DNA from: Flavobacteriaceae bacterium
GTDB lineage: Bacteria; Bacteroidota; Bacteroidia; Flavobacteriales; Flavobacteriaceae
Assembly: GCA_947448525.1 (NCBI GenBank)
Contig: CANFNV010000011.1
Span: 1-64,000, forward strand
Length of the DNA: 64,000 nucleotides
Direction: 5' to 3'
Shown here piece after piece: positions 28,204 through 36,361 of the stretch. The notes under the pieces are model-generated. The model saw only the letters and a program-made list of their open reading frames with translations. It made no database searches and was not told the DNA's origin. How positions within the stretch are numbered: the first letter of the stretch is position 1; every line of letters begins with the position of its first letter. A program made the position numbers and the translations under genes.

Positions 28204-28224
28204 TAGCTGCTAAATTAATATTTT

Positions 28225-28251
28225 AAGTCTCACAATTGTGGGGCTTTTTTT
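28225..28251 (+). terminator. Intrinsic terminator of sucD
   Basis: AAGTCTCACAA pairs with TTGTGGGGCTT (two G-U pairs) and is followed by a T-run to 28251, 22 bases after the sucD stop. Confidence 0.7.
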
Positions 28252-28376
28252 ATTAAAAAAAATTAATTATTCATTTATTTTAAAAATAATTTTAGCAGGA
28301 ATTAAATAAATTAAACGCTTGAATAGTTACACATAGAAATATAAATATGTTGAAATAATAGAAATTAAAATTTCGC

Positions 28377-28384
28377 TATATTTG
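28377..28384 (+). promoter_or_regulatory. -7 promoter box of the iron oxygenase gene
   Basis: TATATTTG matches TAnnTTTG. TTG at 28350-28352 is a possible -33 element with a long 24-base spacer. The gene starts at 28440, leaving a leader of about 50 bases that holds a 14-codon mini frame (28390-28434). Confidence 0.5.
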
Positions 28385-28439
28385 TAGTAATGAAAAGTTT
28401 TTTTCATTTCATAGTAATTAATAAAAATGATTGAATAGT

Positions 28440-29393
28440 ATGCAACAAATTCCAAGTGTTGACTTACGTGATTTCCTGTCGGAAGAACCGGCACGTAAAC
28501 AAAAATTTGTAAATGAAATCGGAAGAGCTTATGAAGATATTGGCTTCGTAGCGTTAAAAGGTCATTTTCTGGATGATCAATTAGTAGAAGATTTGTATGG
28601 GGAAGTTCGGAACTTCTTTAATCTTTCTTTGGATACTAAAAAAAAATATGAAATACCCTTAATTGGAGGACAACGCGGTTATATTTCGTTTGGGAAAGAA
28701 CATGCTAAAGGTCGTTCTGCGGGTGACTTAAAGGAGTTTTGGCATTTCGGACAATATGTAAGTAAAGATTCTAAATATGCCAGCGAATATCCAGATAATG
28801 TTACTGTAAATGAATTAGCAAATTTTAACTCAACAGGAAAAGAGGCTTATAAAATGCTTGAAAAAACTGGCGTATTCGTCTTGCGTGCTTTGGCTTTGTA
28901 TATTGGTTTAGACGAATTCTACTTTGATAATTACATTAAAGATGGTAATAGCATTCTACGTCCAATTCATTATCCACCTATTACTGATGAACCAAAAGAT
29001 GGAGCAGTTAGAGCAGCAGCACATGGCGACATTAATCTGATAACATTATTAATGGGTGCGCAAGGAAAAGGATTACAGGTACAAAATCACGATGGACATT
29101 GGATTGATGCAATGGCGCAACCCGATGAATTGATGATTAATGTTGGAGATATGTTATCAAGACATACAAACAATAAATTAAAATCAACTATTCACCAAGT
29201 GGTTAATCCACCAAGAGATTTGTGGAATACGTCAAGATATTCTATTCCTTTTTTTATGCATCCCGTTAGTGACATGAAATTAGATTGCTTGCCGGAATGT
29301 ATTGATGAAAATAATCCTAAACAATTTGAAAACATCACCGCTGGTGACTATTTGAATGAGCGTTTGGTGGAATTAGGATTAAAAAAGAAGTAA
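28440..29393 (+). CDS. 2-Oxoglutarate/Fe(II) oxygenase of the isopenicillin N synthase family
   Basis: A 317-aa cytosolic iron oxygenase. I take ATG 28440 (MQQIPSVDLRDFLSEEP); a TTG at 28431 would add three residues. The N-terminal DIOX_N-like part (about 1-120) is followed by the jelly-roll core with iron ligands in AAHGDINLITLL (H-x-D) and KSTIHQVVNP (distal H), then RYSIPFF whose arginine would hold the co-substrate carboxylate. The family includes small-molecule oxidases; the actual substrate is not visible. The gene is monocistronic and followed by a long hairpin at 29399-29454. Confidence 0.82.
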   Translation: MQQIPSVDLRDFLSEEPARKQKFVNEIGRAYEDIGFVALKGHFLDDQLVEDLYGEVRNFFNLSLDTKKKYEIPLIGGQRGYISFGKEHAKGRSAGDLKEFWHFGQYVSKDSKYASEYPDNVTVNELANFNSTGKEAYKMLEKTGVFVLRALALYIGLDEFYFDNYIKDGNSILRPIHYPPITDEPKDGAVRAAAHGDINLITLLMGAQGKGLQVQNHDGHWIDAMAQPDELMINVGDMLSRHTNNKLKSTIHQVVNPPRDLWNTSRYSIPFFMHPVSDMKLDCLPECIDENNPKQFENITAGDYLNERLVELGLKKK

Positions 29394-29398
29394 ATGAT

Positions 29399-29454
29399 AA
29401 TTAAAAATTGAGAATTATAAATTTTAATTAATTTTTAATTCTCAATTTTTAATT
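29399..29454. repeat. Inverted repeat with 19-bp perfect arms
   Basis: Arms at 29399-29417 and 29436-29454 are perfect reverse complements with an 18-base A/T spacer. The arm word (AATTAAAAATTGAGAATTA) has a GAG/CTC core. It fills the gap between the oxygenase gene and the SUI1-like gene. It could terminate the oxygenase or be a pair of dispersed intergenic repeats; there is no GC-rich core, so terminator strength is doubtful. Confidence 0.6.
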
Positions 29455-29464
29455 TAAGAAAAAT

Positions 29465-29797
29465 ATGGATTTACAAGAACAACTAAAAAGACTATTCCCA
29501 GAGCACGAAGTTTCAAATGAGCCAGAAAAAATAATTAAAAAAGAGCACCTATTATTCGTTCAAAAAGAACCTATAATTTGTAAATTTGAAAAACGAAAAG
29601 GAAAGCCTATAACCATCATTTCTGGCTATGAAGGAGGCGATGAAGATTTTAAAATTTTAGCCAAAGAACTCAAAAGTAAATTGGCTGTTGGCGGAAGCTT
29701 TAAAGACGGTGAAATCATTATTCAAGGGGATTACCGTGATCGAATAATGAAATTATTACAAGAAAAAGGATTTAAAACCAAACGTGTTGGAGGTTAA
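29465..29797 (+). CDS. yciH: SUI1/eIF1-like translation factor
   Basis: A 110-aa member of the SUI1/eIF1 (YciH) family. The core TIISGYEGGDEDFKILAKEL and KSKLAVGGSFKDGEIIIQG, then DYRDRIMKLLQEKGFKTKRVGG, match the family beta-alpha-beta-beta-alpha fold and its basic loop. Bacterial members bind the ribosome and influence start-site fidelity in assays; in Bacteroidota, where Shine-Dalgarno sequences are rare, the role may matter, but that is speculation. It is followed by a nucleoside phosphorylase after 78 bases. Confidence 0.88.
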   Translation: MDLQEQLKRLFPEHEVSNEPEKIIKKEHLLFVQKEPIICKFEKRKGKPITIISGYEGGDEDFKILAKELKSKLAVGGSFKDGEIIIQGDYRDRIMKLLQEKGFKTKRVGG

Positions 29798-29875
29798 TTT
29801 GAAGTACGGAGATTGTAATCCAAAATGCAAATAACTTCATAACCATTTAAACTCTTAAATTTATAAACTAAAAAA

Positions 29876-30742
29876 ATGATTGCATCTTCAGAATTAATAT
29901 TAAATACAGACGGAAGTGTATATCACTTGAATTTAAAACCAGAACATATTGCAGATGATATCATCTTTGTTGGTGATCAAAATAGAGTAGAAAAAATTAG
30001 CCAACACTTTTCAAGTATTGAATTTTCAAAACAAAAAAGGGAGTTCAAAACACAAACTGGAATTTACAAGGGTAAACGAATTACTGTAATGTCTACAGGC
30101 ATTGGTCCTGATAATATTGATATTGTAATGAACGAGTTGGATGCATTAGTGAATATCGATTTGGAAACAAGAGAAATCAAAAAAGAATTGAAATCTTTAA
30201 ATATTATTAGAATTGGTACTTCTGGATCGTTGCAAGAAGAAATTCCTTGTGATAGTTTTGTAATGAGTCAGTACGGACTGGGTTTAGACAACATGCTTCG
30301 CTCCTATTTGATTGATTCTTTTTCTGAAACAAAAATGGAGGATGCTTTTATCAAACATACCAACTGGGATGTGCGTAAAGGTCGTCCCTATGTTATTAGA
30401 GCAAGTGAGAAACTTGAAAAACGTTTAGAAAGCAACTCTATATTTAAAGGAATTACTGGAACAGCAGGTGGATTTTATGGTCCTCAAGGTCGTGTATTGC
30501 GTCTTGGAATACAGGATGCAGGACTGAATTCCAAAATGGATCAATTTGTATATAATGGAATCAAAATGACCAACCTCGAAATGGAAACTGCTGCAATATA
30601 TGGATTGGGAAAACTATTAGGACATAATTGTTTATCATTAAATGCAATCATTGCCAATCGTGCCCTGGGAACTTTTAGTGAAGATCCATACAAAGCTGTA
30701 GACGCTTTAATTGAGTATGCTTTAGATAAATTAGCGGAATAA
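29876..30742 (+). CDS. Nucleoside phosphorylase (uridine-phosphorylase-like)
   Basis: A 288-aa member of the PNP/UDP superfamily that splits nucleosides with phosphate. Conserved elements are DDIIFVGDQNRVEKI with the phosphate-site glycine region, STGIGPDNIDIVMNEL, IIRIGTSGSLQEEI, and NLEMETAAIYGLGKLLGH with the glutamates that bind ribose. The SGSLQ and late MET-A pattern fits uridine phosphorylase-type enzymes. It probably serves pyrimidine nucleoside salvage. It is not obviously co-transcribed with the flanking genes. Confidence 0.82.
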   Translation: MIASSELILNTDGSVYHLNLKPEHIADDIIFVGDQNRVEKISQHFSSIEFSKQKREFKTQTGIYKGKRITVMSTGIGPDNIDIVMNELDALVNIDLETREIKKELKSLNIIRIGTSGSLQEEIPCDSFVMSQYGLGLDNMLRSYLIDSFSETKMEDAFIKHTNWDVRKGRPYVIRASEKLEKRLESNSIFKGITGTAGGFYGPQGRVLRLGIQDAGLNSKMDQFVYNGIKMTNLEMETAAIYGLGKLLGHNCLSLNAIIANRALGTFSEDPYKAVDALIEYALDKLAE

Positions 30743-30836
30743 TTAGAAAAGAGTATAAAGTAAGGTTAAAATAGAAAATAATCATTAATTAATTTTATAA
30801 ATTATATTTTTAATGAGTTCAAATCTAATTTTCTAA

Positions 30837-31688
30837 ATGAAAAAAATAAAAATAGCGGGTGTTCCAGAACATTTTAATTTACCATGGCATTTGTGTATTG
30901 AAAATGGCGCATTTGAAGCCGCTGGAATAGATTTGAAATGGACTGATATACCAGAAGGAACAGGTAAAATGTGTCAGATGCTTCGTGATGGTGATACCGA
31001 TATTGCTGTAATTCTATCGGAAGGAATTGTAAGAGATATTACGGCAGGTAATCCGAGTAAAATTGTTCAAGTCTATGTTGAAAGTCCCTTGATTTGGGGA
31101 ATTCACGTAAGTTCACAATCGCAATACAAAACCATTTCGGACTTAGAAAATACCAAAGTGGCAATTTCTCGCTATGGTTCTGGTTCCCAATTAATGGCTT
31201 ATGTTAATGCAAATAATCAAAATTGGGATACAAAAAAACTAGAATTTGAAATAGTAAATACCATCGAAGGCGCGGTTGAAGCATTAACAAATGGAACCGC
31301 AAATTATTTTATGTGGGAGCATTTTATGACCAAACCATTAGTAGATAAAGGTATTTTTAGAAGAGTTGGCGACTGCCCTACTCCATGGCCTTGTTTTGTT
31401 ATAGCGGTACGAGAGGAAGTTCTGCAAAATCAGTCCAATACTATTTCAAAAATTTTAGAAATAATTAATAAAAAAACTAAAGAATTTAAAGAAATTCCGA
31501 ATATTGACAAAAATTTAGCCAGCAAATACCACCAACAGATAGAAGATATCCAAGAATGGCTGCGATTAACAGAATGGTCGCAAAAACCATTATCTGAAAA
31601 AATGTTTGACAAAATTCAAAATCAATTATTTGAGCTTAAAATTATTGATAAAAAAGGTGGTTTTGCTGAAATAGTAAAGGTGGTTTAG
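30837..31688 (+). CDS. Cytosolic NMT1/THI5-like substrate-binding fold protein
   Basis: A 283-aa protein with the type 2 periplasmic-binding fold. It opens MKKIKIAGVPEHFNLPWHL with no signal peptide or lipobox, then GAFEAAGIDLKWTDIPEGTG, MLRDGDTDIAVILSEGIV, and VAISRYGSGSQLMAYV as the central motif. The lack of an export signal and the lack of any ABC permease or ATPase gene nearby mean it is unlikely to be a normal transporter component. THI5-type proteins of this fold make the thiamine pyrimidine; the ligand here cannot be read from the sequence. Confidence 0.7.
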   Translation: MKKIKIAGVPEHFNLPWHLCIENGAFEAAGIDLKWTDIPEGTGKMCQMLRDGDTDIAVILSEGIVRDITAGNPSKIVQVYVESPLIWGIHVSSQSQYKTISDLENTKVAISRYGSGSQLMAYVNANNQNWDTKKLEFEIVNTIEGAVEALTNGTANYFMWEHFMTKPLVDKGIFRRVGDCPTPWPCFVIAVREEVLQNQSNTISKILEIINKKTKEFKEIPNIDKNLASKYHQQIEDIQEWLRLTEWSQKPLSEKMFDKIQNQLFELKIIDKKGGFAEIVKVV

Positions 31689-31705
31689 TTTTAAATAAAA
31701 CAATT

Positions 31706-32371
31706 TCACCATTTAATTGGAATTCTATTTTTACTTTTCAAAAACGCATTGGTTTTACTAAAATGTTTGTTTCCAAACCAAAAACCGCGATTAGCACTCA
31801 ATGGCGATGGATGTCCCGTTTCTAATACGTGATGTTTGGTTCTATCAATCTTTACTCCTTTCTTTTTGGCAAATCCGCCCCAAAGTAAAAAAACAACATT
31901 TTCTTTATCATTAGAAATTTTCTGAATTACAGCATCAGTAAAAATTTCCCAACCTTTTTGTTGATGACTACCTGCTTCACCTTGTCTTACCGTTAAAGTC
32001 GCATTTAATAATAAAACTCCTTGGCTAGCCCAACGCTCTAAATTTCCCGATTTAGGTGAAGGTTGATTCAAATCGCCTACCAATTCCTTAAATATATTAA
32101 CTAATGAAGGCGGAAACGAAACTCCTTCATTCACAGAAAAACACAATCCGTTCGCTTGTCCAAAGCCATGATAGGGATCTTGACCGATTACAACAACTTT
32201 TACATCATCAAACGAACAAAAATCAAAAGCTGAAAAAATCTCACTTTTAGGCGGATAACAAATGGAGTCCGAATACTCCTCTTCAACAAAAGAAATTAAG
32301 TCCTTAAAATAAGGTTTTTCAAATTCCGATGAAAGTACATTGGTCCAAGTTGTAGAAATTTTGATTGACAT
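31706..32371 (-). CDS. ung: Uracil-DNA glycosylase (family 1)
   Basis: A 221-aa base-excision repair enzyme that removes uracil from DNA. I start at the ATG at 32371 (MSIKISTTWTNVLSSEF): the longer frame to 32410 would begin upstream of the predicted transcription start (box 32387-32394). Motif A is VVVIGQDPYHGFGQANGLCF with the catalytic aspartate. LLLNATLTVRQGEAGSH follows, and the leucine loop is HPSPLSANRGFWFGNKHF with the catalytic histidine. It diverges from mutS2, so two repair-related genes share the gap. Confidence 0.95.
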   Translation of the reverse strand: MSIKISTTWTNVLSSEFEKPYFKDLISFVEEEYSDSICYPPKSEIFSAFDFCSFDDVKVVVIGQDPYHGFGQANGLCFSVNEGVSFPPSLVNIFKELVGDLNQPSPKSGNLERWASQGVLLLNATLTVRQGEAGSHQQKGWEIFTDAVIQKISNDKENVVFLLWGGFAKKKGVKIDRTKHHVLETGHPSPLSANRGFWFGNKHFSKTNAFLKSKNRIPIKW

Positions 32372-32386
32372 ATCATAAAATTTTAA

Positions 32387-32394
32387 CAAAAATA
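32387..32394 (-). promoter_or_regulatory. -7 promoter box of ung
   Basis: The complement reads TATTTTTG. Transcription would begin near 32382, 11 bases before the ATG at 32371. It supports the shorter ung start. Confidence 0.5.
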
Positions 32395-32428
32395 GAAATT
32401 TCTGTTGCAATATGAGTTACAACCTTTG

Positions 32429-32436
32429 TAACTTTG
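32429..32436 (+). promoter_or_regulatory. Promoter of mutS2 (-33 TTG and -7 TAACTTTG)
   Basis: TAACTTTG matches TAnnTTTG and TTG at 32405-32407 sits 21 bases upstream, within the usual spacing. The mutS2 ATG follows at 32455. Confidence 0.6.
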
Positions 32437-32454
32437 AAATTCTGAAAATAAACT

Positions 32455-34623
32455 ATGATTTCAATAGCCGACAAAACACTTCAAGACTTAGAGTTCACCA
32501 CCATTTTGCAAACTATTTCTGATCGATGTAATACTGAAATTGGAAAGCAAAAAGCATTGGAAATAATTCCTTTTAAAGAAAAAGAGGACTTGATGAATGC
32601 GTTAATGCAAACCTCTGAATATTTATCATCTTTTTCAAACAATAATGCTATTCCTAATCACGGATTTGAAAATATAACTAATGACTTGAAATTTCTAGGA
32701 ATTGAAGACAGTTTTCTAGAAGTAACTACCTTCAGAAAAATTGCGACACTTTCTGAGACGGTGAATGTGATGTTGTTATTCTTAAAGAAATTTAATGAGT
32801 ATTATCCCAAATTAAATGAAAGAGCTGTTCAAGTGGAATATACCAAATTCATCATTCAAAAAATAGATGAAGTAGTAGATAAATACGGCGTAATAAAAGA
32901 CAATGCTTCGCCTGACTTAATCAATATCCGCAGAGACATGAGTGTTGTTCGCGGAAAAGTGAATCAGAGTTTTGGAACAGCACTATCTCAATATAATTCC
33001 CTCGGATATTTAGATGATATAAAAGAGAGTTTTGTAGAAAACAGAAGGGTTTTAGCTGTTTTAGCAATGTATAGACGTAAAGTTAAAGGTTCTATTTTGG
33101 GAAGTTCCAAAACAGGAAGCATTGCCTATATCGAACCGGAAACCACATTGCAATATTCTCGAGAATTAAGCAATTTAGAATATGAAGAACGGGAAGAAAT
33201 TACTCGAATTTTAAAAAAACTATCTAATGATATTCGCCCATTTTTAAATTTATTAAAACAATATCAGGAATTTTTGAGTGATATTGATGTAATTGCTGCT
33301 AAAGCAAAATATGCGTTTAAAATCAATGCGCTTTTACCCACAATTACAGAAAAAAAACGACTTTATTTTAGAGATGCCTTCCATCCTATTTTGTATTTAA
33401 GTAATTTGGAAAACAAGGTCATCACTTATTCACAAACTATTGAGTTGAATAATGATAGCCGGATAATTGTTATATCGGGACCAAATGCAGGAGGAAAAAC
33501 CATATCATTAAAAACAGTTGGGCTACTACAATTAATGCTTCAAAGTGGGCTTTTAATTCCTGTTCATGAGCGTAGTGAAACATTTTTGTTTGACCGAATT
33601 CTTACCGATATTGGAGACAATCAATCCATTGAAAATCATTTAAGCACCTACAGTTACCGATTAAAAAACATGAATTATTTTTTAAAAAAATGTAATTCAA
33701 AAACGCTTTTTCTGATTGATGAATTTGGAACTGGTTCGGACCCTGAATTGGGTGGCGCTTTGGCTGAAACTTTTTTGGAGGAATTCTACCATAGAGAAGC
33801 CTTTGGGATTATTACTACGCATTATTCCAATCTAAAAATACTGGCCAATGAATTGCCTTTTGCATCCAATGCCAACATGCTTTTTGATGAAAAATCATTG
33901 GAGCCCATGTACAAATTAATTTTAGGTCAAGCAGGAAGTTCTTTTACATTTGAAGTGGCACAAAAAAATGGTATTCCTTATGGATTAATAAACCGAGCCA
34001 AAAAGAAAATCGAAGGGGGAAAAGTACGTTTTGACAAAACAATTGCCACACTTCAAAAAGAACGTTCAAAAATGGAAAAAACTTCTTTAAATTTAAAAGA
34101 AGAAGAAACCAAAGCTCGCGAGGAAAGCAAAAAAATGGAACTCATTAATGTGAAAATTAAAGACAAATTGGAACGTTACCAGGAGTTATACGATGCCAAT
34201 CAACGTTTGATTTACATTGGTCAAAAAATTGATGATATATCGGAGGTTTATTTTAATAATAAAGACAAAAAAATATTGATTGGTGAGTTTCTTAAAATGG
34301 TAGAAATTGAAAACAATAAAAGAAAAAAACTATCTGTAAAAGAAAAGAATATCAAAGAAATTATCAAAAAACAAGTTATTGACGAAGTTACTGTAAAAGT
34401 CGAAGAAATTAGAAAACAAAAAAAAGACAAAAAAATAAAAGCAGCTATTGTTCCTGAAAAACCGAAAATGGTTTTAAAAGTCAAAGACCGTGTAAGGATG
34501 ATTGATGGAAAAGCAGTTGGAACCATTGACAAAATAGAAAAAAATAAAGCTGTAATTAATTATGGTGTTTTTACATCAACAGTAAGTTTGGAATCCATTG
34601 AGTTTGTTGAAAGACCAAAATAG
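32455..34623 (+). CDS. mutS2: MutS2-type ATPase lacking the Smr nuclease domain
   Basis: A 722-aa MutS-family protein. After the helical clamp region (about 1-310) comes the ABC-type ATPase with Walker A GPNAGGKTISLKTVG and Walker B LFLIDEFGTGSDPELGG, then TTHYSNLKIL. The C-terminal part is a long charged coiled coil (about 515-660) and a KOW-like end (VKDRVRMIDGKAVGTIDKI) stopping at ERPK. Canonical MutS2 (about 780 aa) continues into a C-terminal Smr nuclease domain; that domain is absent. Family roles are suppression of recombination and rescue of collided ribosomes. It is followed by a DCC-family gene after 6 bases. Confidence 0.88.
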   Translation: MISIADKTLQDLEFTTILQTISDRCNTEIGKQKALEIIPFKEKEDLMNALMQTSEYLSSFSNNNAIPNHGFENITNDLKFLGIEDSFLEVTTFRKIATLSETVNVMLLFLKKFNEYYPKLNERAVQVEYTKFIIQKIDEVVDKYGVIKDNASPDLINIRRDMSVVRGKVNQSFGTALSQYNSLGYLDDIKESFVENRRVLAVLAMYRRKVKGSILGSSKTGSIAYIEPETTLQYSRELSNLEYEEREEITRILKKLSNDIRPFLNLLKQYQEFLSDIDVIAAKAKYAFKINALLPTITEKKRLYFRDAFHPILYLSNLENKVITYSQTIELNNDSRIIVISGPNAGGKTISLKTVGLLQLMLQSGLLIPVHERSETFLFDRILTDIGDNQSIENHLSTYSYRLKNMNYFLKKCNSKTLFLIDEFGTGSDPELGGALAETFLEEFYHREAFGIITTHYSNLKILANELPFASNANMLFDEKSLEPMYKLILGQAGSSFTFEVAQKNGIPYGLINRAKKKIEGGKVRFDKTIATLQKERSKMEKTSLNLKEEETKAREESKKMELINVKIKDKLERYQELYDANQRLIYIGQKIDDISEVYFNNKDKKILIGEFLKMVEIENNKRKKLSVKEKNIKEIIKKQVIDEVTVKVEEIRKQKKDKKIKAAIVPEKPKMVLKVKDRVRMIDGKAVGTIDKIEKNKAVINYGVFTSTVSLESIEFVERPK

Positions 34624-34629
34624 ATTAAA

Positions 34630-35052
34630 ATGACTATTGAAGAATTACCAAAAAATAAAAAAATCGTTCTATTTGATGGTGTTTGCAATCTTTGTGACAC
34701 TTCAGTCCAATTTATTATCAAGCACGATAAAAAAGATATTTTTCGTTTTGTTTCCATTCAATCTGATCTTGGCAAGAAAATACAAAATCACATCGGTTTT
34801 AATAGTTCTAAAATAGATAGTATCATTTTATTTGTTTCTGATACCGAATATTATACAAAAGCGCAAGCGGTCTTTACTATTTTAAAAGATTTTAATGGTT
34901 TATTTTCTGTTTTCTATTATTTTGTATTTTTACCAAAATTTGTTACAAACACTTTATATGATTTTGTAGCTAGAAATCGCTATAAATGGTATGGGAAAAA
35001 AGATTTGTGCTTAATTCCAACTTCAGAATTAAAAGTCAAATTTCTATCCTAA
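34630..35052 (+). CDS. DCC-family thiol-disulfide oxidoreductase-like protein (DUF393)
   Basis: A 140-aa thioredoxin-fold protein of the DCC1 (DUF393) family. The defining motif is FDGVCNLCDTSVQFI near residue 15, giving the DxxCxxC cysteines that act as a redox pair. Later FVSIQSDLGKKI and a C-terminal hydrophobic region (LFSVFYYFVFLPKF) with RNRYKWYGKKDLCLIP are also typical. Substrates are unknown. It lies 6 bases after mutS2 and is probably co-transcribed with it. Confidence 0.85.
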   Translation: MTIEELPKNKKIVLFDGVCNLCDTSVQFIIKHDKKDIFRFVSIQSDLGKKIQNHIGFNSSKIDSIILFVSDTEYYTKAQAVFTILKDFNGLFSVFYYFVFLPKFVTNTLYDFVARNRYKWYGKKDLCLIPTSELKVKFLS

Positions 35053-35107
35053 ATCTTTAAATAAAATTTTAAAAACCCATATACTTTTAAAAGATCAAAT
35101 TAATGAA

Positions 35108-35617
35108 ATGATAAAAATAGTTCCCATAATTTTGCTAACAACATTATTTTCAGGTTGTAATACAACCAATAAAGCGAATATAGTATTGGATAACAAAGAA
35201 AAAATTAAAGCATTAGATACAACTCCAAAAGTTATCGGAATCGGTGGTATTTTCTTTATTTCAGATAATCTTAAAGAGAGTAGAGAATGGTATGCCAAAA
35301 ATTTAGGATTTGAAATTAATGCATGGGGATCATCTACTTTTGAGTCAAGAAATGTAAACAAACCAGAGAAAGTTAATTCGCTTCAATGGACGCCATTTAA
35401 AAAAGGAAGCACCTATTTTGCTCCCTCAAAGAAAGAATTTATGATCAATTATCAAGTTCAGAATATTGAAGGACTTGTTAGCAAGCTTAAAGAAAACGGA
35501 GTGTCTATAGTTGATAGTATTACCACGTTTGCTTACGGAAAATTTATTCATATTATGGACACGCAAGGAAACAAAATTGAGTTGTGGGAACCTATTGAAA
35601 ATAAAGACAAGCATTAA
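35108..35617 (+). CDS. VOC-fold (glyoxalase-like) lipoprotein
   Basis: A 169-aa protein. It begins with a lipoprotein signal (MIKIVPIILLTTLFSGC), the cysteine of the LFSGC lipobox being the likely lipidation site. The rest is one vicinal-oxygen-chelate unit: KVIGIGGIFFISDNLKESREWYAKNLGFEI, then NYQVQNIEGLVSKLKENGV and FIHIMDTQGNKIELWEP, with the final glutamate in the metal-ligand position. Most VOC proteins are cytosolic; export as a lipoprotein is unusual. The function is unknown. It may be the last gene of the mutS2-DCC run. Confidence 0.75.
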   Translation: MIKIVPIILLTTLFSGCNTTNKANIVLDNKEKIKALDTTPKVIGIGGIFFISDNLKESREWYAKNLGFEINAWGSSTFESRNVNKPEKVNSLQWTPFKKGSTYFAPSKKEFMINYQVQNIEGLVSKLKENGVSIVDSITTFAYGKFIHIMDTQGNKIELWEPIENKDKH

Positions 35618-35755
35618 AGTGTAAATTAATTTTAATTAATAGGAAGGCAGATTGAAATTAATCGGTATTATAGTCACAACTAGTTATAAATTTTAATAAC
35701 ATAAAATAATTAATTCCAAAAAATAGCTTTAATTTGTATTAATAACAAACAAACT

Positions 35756-36361
35756 ATGGAATTCAATCCCGATACACTTGAAGCGTCGGCTATTTACAAA
35801 TTGCTTACTGGTTCAGTAATTCCGAGGCCCATCGGTTGGATTTCGACCATTGACGAGAGTGGAATAAACAATCTTGCTCCTTTTTCTTATTTTAATATTA
35901 TTGGTGACGACCCACCACATGTTATGTTTTCTACTGTTAGAGGAAACAATACAAATAAAGATACTCTTAATAATGTATTAACTAACAAACAATTTGTAGT
36001 TAATATGGTTACTGAAGATCTTGTAGCACAAATGAATGCTACAGCACAAACAGTTCCTGCTGAAATAGATGAATTTGAGTTGGCAGGTGTTACTCCTATC
36101 GCTTCTACAAAAATACAACCCAATCGAGTTAAAGAAAGTCCGATCACTTTTGAATGTGAAATGGTTCATCATTATTTTCTTGAAAATCATAAACAAGGTG
36201 GTGCTTGCATCGTTGTTGGTAGAATTGTAATAATGCATATTGATGAAAGCGTATTATTAGATAATTATAAAATTAATATGGAAACTTACAAACCTGTTTC
36301 ACGATTGGCAGGTGCCAATTATAGTAAATTAGGGGAACTATTTTCCGTTAAAAGAAGTTAA
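35756..36361 (+). CDS. Flavin reductase family protein (FMN-binding split barrel)
   Basis: A 201-aa protein of the flavin-reductase-like split-barrel family: RPIGWISTIDESGINNLAPFSYFN near the N-terminus is the standard FMN-binding stretch, followed by NTNKDTLNNVLTNKQFVVN and HHYFLENHKQGGACIVVGRI. It has no Fe-S or NAD domain. Its stop abuts the start of the fused hydroxylase gene with no gap, and it heads the aromatic degradation operon. It could deliver reduced flavin to that hydroxylase, or reduce a pathway intermediate; the first is only a guess because the family of the hydroxylase usually carries its own NAD(P)H site. Confidence 0.8.
   Translation: MEFNPDTLEASAIYKLLTGSVIPRPIGWISTIDESGINNLAPFSYFNIIGDDPPHVMFSTVRGNNTNKDTLNNVLTNKQFVVNMVTEDLVAQMNATAQTVPAEIDEFELAGVTPIASTKIQPNRVKESPITFECEMVHHYFLENHKQGGACIVVGRIVIMHIDESVLLDNYKINMETYKPVSRLAGANYSKLGELFSVKRS

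Noticed and set aside
28390..28434. 14-codon mini frame ahead of the iron oxygenase gene
   Set aside because: Frames this short arise often by chance in such AT-rich DNA; kept only as a remark in the leaderless finding.
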